This document shows positions 20,650-29,290 of a stretch of DNA of 64,000 nucleotides, piece after piece. Numbering within the stretch: position 1 is the stretch's first letter; the number at the start of each line of letters is the position of its first letter. Below the pieces are notes generated by a model, which saw nothing but the letters and a program-made list of their open reading frames with translations, ran no database searches and was not told where the DNA came from. Source of the stretch: Alphaproteobacteria bacterium. GTDB lineage: Bacteria > Pseudomonadota > Alphaproteobacteria > JAAEOK01. The DNA lies in contig JAAEOK010000103.1 of the NCBI GenBank assembly GCA_024244705.1, forward strand, positions 1 through 64,000, given 5' to 3'. The translations under genes were made by a program, and so were the position numbers.

Positions 20650-21132
20650 ATGTCACGTCGAATTAGATTAAAAAGAAAATTTCCATTAGCGGATCCTTTT
20701 TATAATAGTTTTTTAGTAAGTTTATTGACAGTTCGATTACTTAAAAAAGGTAAAAAAATGTTAGCTCAAAAAATTGTCAATGAAACATTGAATATTATAG
20801 AAAATCATACAAAAGAGATTCCTATATTAATATTAGAAAAAGCTGTTAAAAATTGTAGTCCAAAGATTGAAGTAAAAACAAAAAGGATTGGTGGGTCTAG
20901 TTTTCAAATTCCTACTGAGGTAACTACTTTTCGTGGAATTAATCTATCACTAAGTTGGTTAGTAAAATCAGCAAAAAAAAGATCTGGTCGTAAAATATCT
21001 ATTAAATTAGCAAATGAAATTTTAGATGCTTCTAATGGTATTGGTACTAGTTTACGAAAAAAAGAAGAAACTCATCGTATGGCTGAAGCTAATAAAGTTT
21101 TTTCACACTTTTATAAAAAAAAAAATAATTAA
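20650..21132 (+). CDS. rps7: 30S ribosomal protein S7
   Basis: A 160-residue 30S head assembly protein. MSRRIRLKRKFPLADPFYNS at the start and the C-terminal LANEILDASNGIGTSLRKKEETHRMAEANKVFSHF are diagnostic. It follows rps12 and precedes tufA, the ancestral str-operon order without fusA. Confidence 0.97.
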   Translation: MSRRIRLKRKFPLADPFYNSFLVSLLTVRLLKKGKKMLAQKIVNETLNIIENHTKEIPILILEKAVKNCSPKIEVKTKRIGGSSFQIPTEVTTFRGINLSLSWLVKSAKKRSGRKISIKLANEILDASNGIGTSLRKKEETHRMAEANKVFSHFYKKKNN

Positions 21133-21209
21133 AAATCATAATTTTTTTAGTTATAATTAAACATTCGCCAAAAGTAAATCTACTATATAAAAAATTTAGA
21201 AAATTTTAA

Positions 21210-22442
21210 ATGGCACGAGAAAAATTTGATCGTTCAAAACCACACATTAATATAGGTACTATTGGACATGTAGATCATGGAAAAACAACATTAACAGCAG
21301 CTATAACTGCAGTGCTTTCTCTTGGTGGGAGACCTGTAATTGCTAAAAAATATGAAGAAATAGATGCTGCTCCAGAAGAACAAGCACGAGGTATTACTAT
21401 CAATACTGCACATGTAGAATATGAAACTAACGAACGTCATTATGCCCATGTTGATTGTCCTGGGCATGCTGATTATATTAAAAATATGATTACAGGTGCT
21501 GCTCAAATAGATGGAGCTATTTTAGTTGTTTCTGCAGCAGATGGTCCTATGCCTCAAACTCGTGAACATATTTTGTTAGCAAAACAGGTAGGTGTACCAA
21601 GTATTGTTGTTTTTCTAAATAAAGAAGATCAAGTTGATGATCCTGAATTACTTGAACTTGTTGAATTAGAAGTTCAAGAATTATTAGAAAATTATAATTT
21701 TCCAATAGATGATATTCCAATTTGTTCTGGATCAGCTTTACAAGCATTAGAAGCAATTTCTGCAAATCCAGATTTAAAATATGGTGAAAATAAATGGGTT
21801 GATAAAATATACAAACTAATGGAGAATGTAGATTCATCAATTCCAACTCCAAAAAGAGATATAGAAAAACCATTTTTAATGGCAATTGAAGATGTTTTTT
21901 CTATAACAGGGCGTGGTACTGTAGCGACAGGTAAAATAGAGCGTGGTATTATTAAAGTTGGTCAAAATGTTGAAATAGTTGGAATTCATAAGACAAGATC
22001 AACTATAGTTACTGGAGTTGAAATGTTTCAGAAAATTCTTGATCAAGGATTAGCTGGAGATAATGTTGGTATTTTATTACGAGGTGTACAAAAAGAAGAA
22101 ATAGAACGTGGTATGGTATTAGCTAAACCTAATTCCATTACACCGCATAAAAAATTTGAAGGAGAAGTTTATATTTTAACTAAAGAAGAAGGTGGTCGTC
22201 ATACACCTTTTTTTGCAGGTTATCGTCCGCAATTTTATGTGAGAACTACTGATGTAACAGGTCAAATTTTAAATTTTACAGCAGATGATGGTTCTGATGT
22301 TGAAATGGCATTACCTGGTGATCGTATTAAAATGACTGTTGAATTAATTTCACCCATTGCTGTTGAAGCTGGTATGCGTTTTGCTATTAGGGAAGGAGGT
22401 AAAACAATTGGTGCTGGAGTAGTTTCTAATATTGTAGAATAA
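21210..22442 (+). CDS. tufA: Elongation factor Tu
   Basis: The GTPase that brings aminoacyl-tRNA to the ribosome; 410 residues, full length. GTP-binding motifs: GHVDHGKT (19-26), DCPGH (about 81-85) and NKED near residue 136. Domains II and III are complete, ending in [15 protein letters not shown]. Plastid encoding of tufA is standard for algae. It lies between rps7 and rps10. Confidence 0.99.
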   Translation: MAREKFDRSKPHINIGTIGHVDHGKTTLTAAITAVLSLGGRPVIAKKYEEIDAAPEEQARGITINTAHVEYETNERHYAHVDCPGHADYIKNMITGAAQIDGAILVVSAADGPMPQTREHILLAKQVGVPSIVVFLNKEDQVDDPELLELVELEVQELLENYNFPIDDIPICSGSALQALEAISANPDLKYGENKWVDKIYKLMENVDSSIPTPKRDIEKPFLMAIEDVFSITGRGTVATGKIERGIIKVGQNVEIVGIHKTRSTIVTGVEMFQKILDQGLAGDNVGILLRGVQKEEIERGMVLAKPNSITPHKKFEGEVYILTKEEGGRHTPFFAGYRPQFYVRTTDVTGQILNFTADDGSDVEMALPGDRIKMTVELISPIAVEAGMRFAIREGGKTIGAGVVSNIVE

Positions 22443-22474
22443 TTTTTAAAAATATTTCTTAATTTGATTCTTTT

Positions 22475-22792
22475 ATGATAACAAAAAAAATTCGTATATA
22501 TTTAAAATCTTTTAATCATAAAATCATAGAGCAAGCATGTAATCTTATTAAAATTTCTTTAAATTCAAAAAAATCTTTAAATAAAATATGTGGTCCTGTT
22601 TCTTTTCCAACTAAAAAAAAAATTTATTGTGTTCTTCGTTCACCACATGTTGATAAAGATTCAAGAGAACATTTTGAGATTCGACAATATAAAAAATTAA
22701 TAGATATTCATACAGATTCCTCTGAAATTTTCGATATTTTGTTTTTTCTAAATTTTCCTGCTGGTGTTTCGGTTAATTTTTTTAAAGATTAG
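22475..22792 (+). CDS. rps10: 30S ribosomal protein S10
   Basis: A 105-residue 30S head protein. KIRIYLKSFNHKIIEQACNLI and the GPVSFPTKKKIYCVLRSPHVDKDSREHFEIRQYKKLIDI block match the family. It ends with TAG, one of two TAG stops I see. It is convergent with petF (21 nt apart) and closes the long plus-strand cluster. Confidence 0.97.
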   Translation: MITKKIRIYLKSFNHKIIEQACNLIKISLNSKKSLNKICGPVSFPTKKKIYCVLRSPHVDKDSREHFEIRQYKKLIDIHTDSSEIFDILFFLNFPAGVSVNFFKD

Positions 22793-22813
22793 TTTAAGTT
22801 TATAAAAATAAAT

Positions 22814-23113
22814 TTAATATAAATCTTCTTCAACACGGGGTTTTATTTTACAATCAGAAATAGGGTAAGATCTACAAATTAGAACAAACCCAGCTTTTAT
22901 TTGGTCATTATCTAAAAAAGATTGCTCTGATTGATCTACCTCCCCCTCTAATAATTTACCAACACAAGTAGAACAAGCACCAGCTCTACATGAGTAAGGT
23001 AATTCCAATCCTTGTTCTTCTGCCGCATCTAAAAGAAATTGGTCATCTCTACATTCAATTGTTGAATTTAAATCATCCGATTGATTTACAAAATTAATTT
23101 TAAACGTATTCAT
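22814..23113 (-). CDS. petF: [2Fe-2S] ferredoxin, plant type
   Basis: A 99-residue soluble electron carrier. The four cluster ligands are visible at Cys42, Cys47, Cys50 (CRAGACSTC) and Cys80. In photosynthetic plastids it takes electrons from photosystem I; with no photosystem genes in view it more likely takes electrons from NADPH through ferredoxin-NADP reductase, supplying Fe-S assembly, desaturation or similar reactions (inference). The sequence is well conserved, so it is under selection. Confidence 0.97.
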   Translation of the reverse strand: MNTFKINFVNQSDDLNSTIECRDDQFLLDAAEEQGLELPYSCRAGACSTCVGKLLEGEVDQSEQSFLDNDQIKAGFVLICRSYPISDCKIKPRVEEDLY

Positions 23114-23181
23114 TTATATATATTTTTTTTTGTTAAAATGTATTTTTTAAATAACAAAAAGATTTTAAAAATAAAATATAA

Positions 23182-23212
23182 AAAAAACAAGTCATTTTTA
23201 AACTTGTTTTTT
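23182..23212. repeat. Perfect 10-bp hairpin upstream of petF
   Basis: Arms 23182-23191 and 23203-23212 (A-run plus CAAG / CTTG plus T-run) with an 11-nt loop. It lies 69 nt 5' of petF (minus strand) and 195 nt before dnaB (plus strand). On either strand the stem ends in a T-run like an intrinsic terminator, but no gene reads into it, so a role in the petF leader or promoter region is possible. Confidence 0.4.
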
Positions 23213-23406
23213 ACATTATATATAATCTATATAATCTATATAATATATAAAATAATATTTTTTAATTTTAAAATATAAATATGAATCTTATTAAATTTTA
23301 AGTTGAGTATAATATATTAAAAATCTATAAATAAAAATAATTAAGAAAACTATATTTCCTAAAATAATATAAAAAAAAAACTTTTTTTTTATATTTTAAT
23401 ACTATA

Positions 23407-24741
23407 ATGAATAAAAAAATTTTTAAATTAAAAAGTAAAAAAAAGATTTTACCTTACAGTTTGCTAGGTGAGCGAATGGTTTTGGGTATTATTTTAACTG
23501 ATCCAAACGCAATTAATATTGTTTATAAACAACTAAATATTGATGCTTTCTATTTAGAAACTCATCAGATTATTTATGAAGGAGCTTTATTTCTTCATGA
23601 ACAAGGTAAACCTGTCAATTATACTACAATAATAACCTGGATTGAAGATCAAAAATTAGTTAACAAATTTAATGATAGTAGATTAATTATAAATTTAATA
23701 AATCAAACAGTTTATACTTCTTTTTTAAACGATTATATTGCAATTGTTTATGAAAAATATTTAAGGCGTTCAATAATTCAATTAGGACAAGAAATTAAAC
23801 AATATGGATATTTTACAGAAGTTTCGTTGGAAGATCTTTTTTTTAATATCGAAGATAAAATCTTAACTTTAACTCAGACATATCAAAAAAAAAATTTAGG
23901 TAGTACAGCAGATGTTTTTTCTGAAATTTTAACAGAAATTAGATCACAACTTATATCACCTCAAATTACTGGCTTATTTTCTGGTTTTTTAGAAATCGAT
24001 AATATAATACAAGGTTTTCAAAAATCTGATTTAGTAATTTTAGCTGGTCGACCTTCAATGGGTAAAACAGCTTTAATTCTAAATATAACAAAAAATATGA
24101 GTACTCAATTTTCTATTGATAGTGTTTTTTTTAGTTTGGAACTTACAAGACAGCAATTAATGTATCGACTTTTGTCAACAGAAACAAAAATAACATCAAA
24201 TCGATTAAAGACCGGAAAAATTTCAAAAAGTGAATGGGTTCAAATAAATAAAAGTGTTAATAAACTTTCTCGATTATCCATTTTTATAGATGATAGCCCT
24301 GATCTTTCAATTTTAGATATTCAAGCAAAACTTAAACATTTAAAACGTACACAAGGTAGAAATCTTGGGTTAGTTGTTATTGATTATTTACAACTTTTGG
24401 AAAGTAATAAAGATGAAAGTCGAGTACAAGAATTATCAAAAATAACTCGAGCACTAAAAAAATTAGCTAGAACAATGAATATAACAATTGTGGTACTTTC
24501 ACAATTAAGTAGAAATGTAGAAATACGTCAAAATAAACGTCCTGTTTTATCAGATTTACGAGATAGTGGATCTATTGAACAAGATGCAGATGTTGTTTTA
24601 ATGCTTTATCGTGATGAATATTATAATTCGAATACAACAAATAAAAATATAATGGAAATTATTATAGCAAAACAAAGAAATGGTCCTATTGGGACAGCTT
24701 TTTTAAAATATATACCAAAATATTTTCTATTTGAAAATTAA
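23407..24741 (+). CDS. dnaB: Replicative DNA helicase DnaB
   Basis: A hexameric helicase for plastid DNA replication; 444 residues. The N-terminal primase-interaction domain is recognisable (LPYSLLGERMVLGIIL...). The RecA-like core has Walker A GRPSMGKT at 214-221, a Walker B strand LVVIDYLQLL near 326, and RDSGSIEQDADVVLMLYRDEYY. No intein is present. Plastid dnaB is a red-lineage trait. The N-terminal 15 residues are Lys-rich and divergent. Confidence 0.97.
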   Translation: MNKKIFKLKSKKKILPYSLLGERMVLGIILTDPNAINIVYKQLNIDAFYLETHQIIYEGALFLHEQGKPVNYTTIITWIEDQKLVNKFNDSRLIINLINQTVYTSFLNDYIAIVYEKYLRRSIIQLGQEIKQYGYFTEVSLEDLFFNIEDKILTLTQTYQKKNLGSTADVFSEILTEIRSQLISPQITGLFSGFLEIDNIIQGFQKSDLVILAGRPSMGKTALILNITKNMSTQFSIDSVFFSLELTRQQLMYRLLSTETKITSNRLKTGKISKSEWVQINKSVNKLSRLSIFIDDSPDLSILDIQAKLKHLKRTQGRNLGLVVIDYLQLLESNKDESRVQELSKITRALKKLARTMNITIVVLSQLSRNVEIRQNKRPVLSDLRDSGSIEQDADVVLMLYRDEYYNSNTTNKNIMEIIIAKQRNGPIGTAFLKYIPKYFLFEN

Positions 24742-24820
24742 AATTTTTAAAATATTAAAATATTCCATTATTTTTTATTCAAGATATTATTAAATAGAAA
24801 ACATCTTGATAATATCCTAA

Positions 24821-24893
24821 GCACCTTTAATTCAATTGGTAGAATATAGGTTTCCAAAACCTAATGTCGAGGGTTCAAATCCTTCAAGGTGTG
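24821..24893 (+). tRNA. trnW: tRNA-Trp (CCA)
   Basis: Anticodon loop TTCCAAA in a TAGGT/ACCTA stem; acceptor GCACCTT/AAGGTGT; discriminator G. Anticodon CCA reads UGG only, which bears on the in-frame TGA of rpl3. The D-arm is AT-rich and somewhat degenerate. Confidence 0.92.
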
Positions 24894-24947
24894 TAGTTTA
24901 AAAATTTAAATTTTTAAACTTTTTTATGAAAATAAGTTGTCAGGATC

Positions 24948-24976
24948 TTGTAGTTTTATTAAAAAAGTGATATACT
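24948..24976 (+). promoter_or_regulatory. Putative sigma-70 promoter upstream of rpl11
   Basis: TTGTAG (24948-24953), a 17-nt spacer, TATACT (24971-24976), about 48 nt before the rpl11 ATG. It shares a TTGTA-N-17-TATAYT layout with elements before rps20 and acpP. Confidence 0.55.
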
Positions 24977-25024
24977 TACACTGAGTTCTTTATTATAAAT
25001 CAGTATAAAGAGTAATATAAAATT

Positions 25025-25453
25025 ATGCCTAAAATAGTTTCATCTATAACTAAACTTGCATTAAAAGCAGGTAAAGCAACCCCGGCACCACCTGTTGGTC
25101 CAGTTTTGAGTCAATATGGAATTAATATTGCTACATTTTGTAAAGAATATAATGATCAAACAAAAGATCAGATTGGTACTATTATACCAGTTGAAATTTT
25201 TGTATATGAAGACAAATCTTATTCATTTATATTAAAAACACCTCCTACTTCTATTTTATTATTACAAATAATAAAAAAGAAAAAAGGAGCTTCTGAACCA
25301 AATCATTTTTGTATTGGTCAAATTACTCATGATGAAATAAAAAAAATTGCAAAAATTAAATTACCAGATCTTAATACAAAAAATATAGAATGTGCAATAA
25401 AAATTGTTGAGGGTACAGCTAAAAATATGGGTATTAAGATTATTTCTCCGTAA
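25025..25453 (+). CDS. rpl11: 50S ribosomal protein L11
   Basis: A 142-residue protein of the GTPase-associated centre. [36 protein letters not shown] at the N-terminus and the C-terminal [12 protein letters not shown] are conserved. Complete. First gene of the rpl11-rpl1-rpl12 unit. Confidence 0.97.
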   Translation: MPKIVSSITKLALKAGKATPAPPVGPVLSQYGINIATFCKEYNDQTKDQIGTIIPVEIFVYEDKSYSFILKTPPTSILLLQIIKKKKGASEPNHFCIGQITHDEIKKIAKIKLPDLNTKNIECAIKIVEGTAKNMGIKIISP

Positions 25454-25498
25454 TTAAACTTTTTGAATATTCTACTTATTTTTTGGTAAAATTTATTA

Positions 25499-26200
25499 AT
25501 GAAACAATCTTCAAAACGGAAAAAACAACTAGACTATTTAATTCAACATAATAAATATTCCATAGATCAAGCTATTAGTTTACTAAAACAAACCGCAACA
25601 GCAAAATTTATTGAATCAGTGGAAGCACATATAAATCTCAATATTGAACCAAAATATAGCGATCAGCAATTACGTGCAAGCTTGATATTACCAAATAAAA
25701 TTATTAAAAAAAAAAAAATAGCAATCATTGTTTCTAATGAAAAAATTTTACCAGAATATTATGAGCTTGCTGATATTGTCGGTTCAGAAAATTTAATTGA
25801 ATTAATAAAAAAAAAAGATTTAAATTTAGATTTATTACTAACAACACCAGATATGATGATTAAGTTAATAAAATTTAATAAAATTCTTAGCCTTAAAGGA
25901 TTAATGCCATCAATAAAAACTGGTACGATTACAAACGACCTTTTAACTAGTTTACATGAATTTAGAAAAGGTAAAATCTTATATCGTGCTGATAAATTTG
26001 GGGTAGTACATTTATTATTTGGTAAAATAAATTTTACAAATGAAGAATTGTCTCAAAATTTACAAGTAATTTATCAATCTATCCAACAGAATAGGCCTTC
26101 TAGTGTAAAAGGTCAGTATTTAAAGAGTCTCCATTTATGTACTACAATGGGGCCAGCTATTAATATAGATTTATCCACTTTCAAAAATAATAAAGTTTAA
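25499..26200 (+). CDS. rpl1: 50S ribosomal protein L1
   Basis: A 233-residue protein of the L1 stalk. Conserved parts: YSIDQAISLLKQTATAKFIESVEAHINLNIEPKYSDQQLRA and the C-terminal SSVKGQYLKSLHLCTTMGPAINIDLSTF. The usual MPNPKxGTVT motif is weakened to GLMPSIKTGTITND. Normal length. Confidence 0.95.
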   Translation: MKQSSKRKKQLDYLIQHNKYSIDQAISLLKQTATAKFIESVEAHINLNIEPKYSDQQLRASLILPNKIIKKKKIAIIVSNEKILPEYYELADIVGSENLIELIKKKDLNLDLLLTTPDMMIKLIKFNKILSLKGLMPSIKTGTITNDLLTSLHEFRKGKILYRADKFGVVHLLFGKINFTNEELSQNLQVIYQSIQQNRPSSVKGQYLKSLHLCTTMGPAINIDLSTFKNNKV

Positions 26201-26326
26201 GAGTATAAAAATAGATCAAAATAGTTTCTATATATTTATTTTTAAAAATTCTTAAAACTTAAAAAAAATTTTATATTAACAATAATAACAAACAACTTTA
26301 TAATTAATATCAAAAAATTTTAAAAA

Positions 26327-26719
26327 ATGAACAAAAAAATTAATCTAATTGTTAATCAATTAAAAGAATTAACTTTATTAGAGGCATCTGAATTAGTAAA
26401 AGAAATTGAGAAAAATTTTAATATAGATACTTCTATTTCTACAAATACTAATATAACATCTAGTATGAATATGGAAAAAAAAAATGAAAAACCATTAGAA
26501 CAAAAAACAACTTTTGATATTATTCTAGAAGATGTACCTACAGACAAAAAAATAGCTATACTTAAAGTAGTTCGTTCCATCACCGGCTTAGGCTTAAAGG
26601 AAGTCAAAAATTTAGTAGAAAGTTCACCTCAAATTATTAAAAAAAATATTTCTCAAATTGAAGTTGATAGTATTAAAGAACAACTAGTAGTTGTCGGAGC
26701 GGGTATTTCAATAAAATAA
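26327..26719 (+). CDS. rpl12: 50S ribosomal protein L7/L12
   Basis: A 130-residue stalk protein that recruits elongation factors. An N-terminal dimerisation segment (LVNQLKELTLLEASELVKEIEKNFNID), a flexible hinge, and the C-terminal KTTFDIILEDVPTDKKIAILKVVRSITGLGLKEVKNLVESSP. It is convergent with the unknown 631-residue gene (18 nt apart). Confidence 0.96.
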   Translation: MNKKINLIVNQLKELTLLEASELVKEIEKNFNIDTSISTNTNITSSMNMEKKNEKPLEQKTTFDIILEDVPTDKKIAILKVVRSITGLGLKEVKNLVESSPQIIKKNISQIEVDSIKEQLVVVGAGISIK

Positions 26720-26737
26720 AAAAAGTTTCATAAAATT

Positions 26738-28633
26738 TTAATTATAAAAAAGACTAAAAAAATCATGAATTAATGATGGTTTTAAACTCATTTTATTTTT
26801 TTTATCTAAAAGATTCAAATCTTTTTGTTTAATTTTTTTCAAGCTACTAAAAATATTTAATTTATTAAATTTTTCAAGTTTATGAGTTTTTTTACTAGGA
26901 AAAAGTAAAAATTCAATATTATTAGAGTTTTTTATTAAAATTTTATAATAATTTAAAAACTCACTTAATGTAATTGAATTTAACTTAGTTTTTTCAAATC
27001 TAGAAAACAAATTTTCTCTTATTTTTTTTACTTGTTTTAAATTAGGACCCTGTTTTTTTCCTTTTTTACTTAGGATAGCTCGGTTGAAAATTCCATCTTT
27101 TTTAATATAACGCTTATATGAATTAGCAATTTGTTCAAGCCACTCCGTTTTTGAATTAATAAAATCATTAGCCATTTCATAATCTAAAAATACAGGACAA
27201 ATTGGTTTAAAATTTTCAAAATCTTTATTTGAATAAATATCTAAACTCCATCTATGGCTTAATAGCCATAACGGATTTTGTATTATTTCTTGTAATAAAG
27301 TATCTGTATAATAATTAAAATTTAAAGAACTTTCTTTTAAATGTAAATCTTTAAGTTTTAAAAGATTATAATCTTTAATTCCATAAATTCCTGTATTTCG
27401 GGCTAAAAAACCTCCTTGTTTTAATTTTTTTAATTGATTATCATACCCCCAAAATTTATCTTGAATCATAGTGATTTGAGATGAATTTATACGAGGTGTA
27501 TTATCACCATAATATAAATCAATTGTTTCCGAATCTGGATGTTCTTGAGTATATTCTTGAAAACTATTAGTTTCAGCAATATATTTATCTTCAGAATCAT
27601 TATAAGTAAAATCATAAAAAGAACAACCTGATTGAGTCTCTATTTTATCTTGTAAAATAAGTGGTTTATTAAAAAAACTTACAATATTATTTCGATATGT
27701 TTGTAATAAAGATTCTTTATCATCATGGAAGAAATATACTTTATTAAAAGTATCTAAATTTTTATATTCTTCATTATAATTTTGTTTCTTTTTTGTTTTA
27801 TAAGTATTTATTGTATGTTGAGAACGGAAAAAAGTAGAATCATATGTTGAATATTTTGTTTTTTTAGCTCGTTGAAGCCATTTCTGAAGGAAAGGTGAAT
27901 ATTTTGATGAATGAATTTTCATTGTTTTAAAAAAACCTTCTCTTATAAGTAATATTTTTTCATAATAGTTAGGAAAAAAAGTTGCAGCTAATTTTTTAAA
28001 TAATAAAATTTGTTTTTCTTGTATCTTATATATTTTTTCTATTAAAAAATTTTCATATTTATTAAAAATTTGGAATAGTTTAATTTTTTCTATTATATTT
28101 AACTGATTTTTTTTTGGTGAAGTTCTTAAATTTGTTTTATATTCATGCTGAAGAGCTTGAATTTGTTTAAAAAAAAGATGTGAATTTTGATTATCATTTT
28201 GTAATCGGCGTAAATCAAGAGTTTCAAGTGTTAATAATGTGTTTATAGAAGGTACTTTTTCAGAAAATTTCTTTTTCATATCGTTACTTTTTAATTGTAA
28301 TTTTAATAATGAAAAAAAATTTAAAACACGTGTATCACTCATATCCGTTTCTTGTATTGGAAGAATAATCTTGAATTTACTATAAGTATTATCTTTAGAA
28401 TCTTTAGAAGTACAAATCGACCTTTTATCGTATACTGCTTCAATTTTATTTTTATTTGGCTTAAATTTTTTTATATTATTTATCAAACAGCTATTAATTG
28501 AACGAAATTTATTTAAAAATAAACTTGAATCGTTTTTTTTATTATAATTATTCTTTAATTCATACTTTTTCATTTCTAAACTTAAAGTATTTGGGTTATT
28601 TTCATCCAATAAAATTGATTTTATCTCTATCAT
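26738..28633 (-). CDS. Protein of unknown function, 631 residues
   Basis: I do not recognise this gene. It is a long uninterrupted frame (631 codons in very AT-rich DNA), so it is almost surely coding. The product is basic, rich in Lys/Asn/Phe/Tyr, with no clear transmembrane segment, no P-loop and no zinc motif. The least AT-biased stretches are about residues 225-260 (FFKTMKIHSSKYSPFLQKWLQRAKK) and 440-510 (NPLWLLSHRWSLDIY, CPVFLDYEMANDFI). The second faintly resembles the 'PVF...A..F' strand-helix unit of Tic22-like proteins such as red algal Ycf80; this is only a by-eye hint. It sits between rpl12 and rps20 and is divergent from rps20. Confidence 0.8.
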   Translation of the reverse strand: MIEIKSILLDENNPNTLSLEMKKYELKNNYNKKNDSSLFLNKFRSINSCLINNIKKFKPNKNKIEAVYDKRSICTSKDSKDNTYSKFKIILPIQETDMSDTRVLNFFSLLKLQLKSNDMKKKFSEKVPSINTLLTLETLDLRRLQNDNQNSHLFFKQIQALQHEYKTNLRTSPKKNQLNIIEKIKLFQIFNKYENFLIEKIYKIQEKQILLFKKLAATFFPNYYEKILLIREGFFKTMKIHSSKYSPFLQKWLQRAKKTKYSTYDSTFFRSQHTINTYKTKKKQNYNEEYKNLDTFNKVYFFHDDKESLLQTYRNNIVSFFNKPLILQDKIETQSGCSFYDFTYNDSEDKYIAETNSFQEYTQEHPDSETIDLYYGDNTPRINSSQITMIQDKFWGYDNQLKKLKQGGFLARNTGIYGIKDYNLLKLKDLHLKESSLNFNYYTDTLLQEIIQNPLWLLSHRWSLDIYSNKDFENFKPICPVFLDYEMANDFINSKTEWLEQIANSYKRYIKKDGIFNRAILSKKGKKQGPNLKQVKKIRENLFSRFEKTKLNSITLSEFLNYYKILIKNSNNIEFLLFPSKKTHKLEKFNKLNIFSSLKKIKQKDLNLLDKKNKMSLKPSLIHDFFSLFYN

Positions 28634-28678
28634 AATATTTGGTTATTAATTTATTATAAAGTTTATATATATGTTTAA

Positions 28679-28707
28679 TTGTAATAAATATAAAAAATAT
28701 TTATACT
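28679..28707 (+). promoter_or_regulatory. Putative sigma-70 promoter of the rps20-rpoBC-rps2 unit
   Basis: TTGTAA (28679-28684), 17-nt spacer, TATACT (28702-28707), about 140 nt before rps20. Same layout as the rpl11 element. The surrounding sequence is AT-repeats, so chance matches are possible. Confidence 0.42.
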
Positions 28708-28849
28708 ATAATATATAATACTATAAATAATTTTATACTAGGCTATTTAGAATTTTTTATATTTCAATTATATAAAATTTAAAACTTGAATATACAAATC
28801 TATAACAAACTTATTTAATTTTAATTAAAAATTTATAAAATAAGATTAA

Positions 28850-29137
28850 ATGACTAATAATAAATCAGCAAAAAAACGAGTAAAAATTAATAATCGAAAT
28901 CGAATTCATAATAATAATTATAAAGGGTTAATTAAAAACTTTACAAAAAAAATTTTACAATCATTAAAAGTATATTTGCTCAAACCAACGGATGAAAAAA
29001 AAAAAAGAATATTAAATCTTTTAAATATTACTTATAGTCAAATAGATAAAGCAAAAAATAAAAATATTATATCAAAGAATGCAGCTGCCCATAAAAAATC
29101 TCGCTTAATAAAAAAGTTAAATAAAACAATTTATTAA
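28850..29137 (+). CDS. rps20: 30S ribosomal protein S20
   Basis: A 95-residue helical 16S-binding protein. NKSAKKRVKINNRNRIHNNNYKGLIKNFTKKIL and the C-terminal YSQIDKAKNKNIISKNAAAHKKSRLIKKLNK (IDKAxxKGIIHKNxAARKKSRL consensus) fit well. It begins the ancestral rps20-rpoB-rpoC1-rpoC2-rps2 order. Confidence 0.95.
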   Translation: MTNNKSAKKRVKINNRNRIHNNNYKGLIKNFTKKILQSLKVYLLKPTDEKKKRILNLLNITYSQIDKAKNKNIISKNAAAHKKSRLIKKLNKTIY

Positions 29138-29166
29138 AATTAATTAAAAAAATTATGGACATTTAT

Positions 29167-29200
29167 AGTATAAATATAGTATAAGTATAAATATAGTATA
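29167..29200. repeat. 17-nt tandem repeat, two exact copies
   Basis: AGTATAAATATAGTATA at 29167-29183 is repeated exactly at 29184-29200, in the rps20-rpoB spacer. Each copy holds TATA-rich -10-like sequences. It may be a simple slippage product or a doubled promoter element. Confidence 0.75.
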
Positions 29201-29223
29201 AAAAAAGTACTATTATGATTATC

Positions 29224-29245
29224 AAACCTATATTAATATTGGTTT
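29224..29245. promoter_or_regulatory. Near-perfect palindrome before rpoB
   Basis: A 22-nt inverted repeat (AAACC ... GGTTT around ATATTAATAT, one T-T mismatch pair) 46 nt before the rpoB ATG. It is in the right place for leader control or processing of the rpoB mRNA; function unknown. Confidence 0.4.
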
Positions 29246-29290
29246 AAATTTAATCTAATAAAATCCCAATAAATTTACTTCATCATTTTT

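Noticed and set aside
21547-21885. Minus-strand open frame of 112 codons inside tufA
   Set aside because: It mirrors tufA codons and gives a Leu/His-rich nonsense protein; not a gene.
23205-23250. AT microsatellite (ATATAATCT-like units)
   Set aside because: Imperfect short repeats of the kind expected by chance and slippage in AT-rich spacers; no function suggested.
23081-23278. Plus-strand open frame of 65 codons overlapping petF
   Set aside because: It is nearly pure Lys/Ile/Phe/Tyr from AT-rich spacer and a hairpin, and overlaps the petF start.
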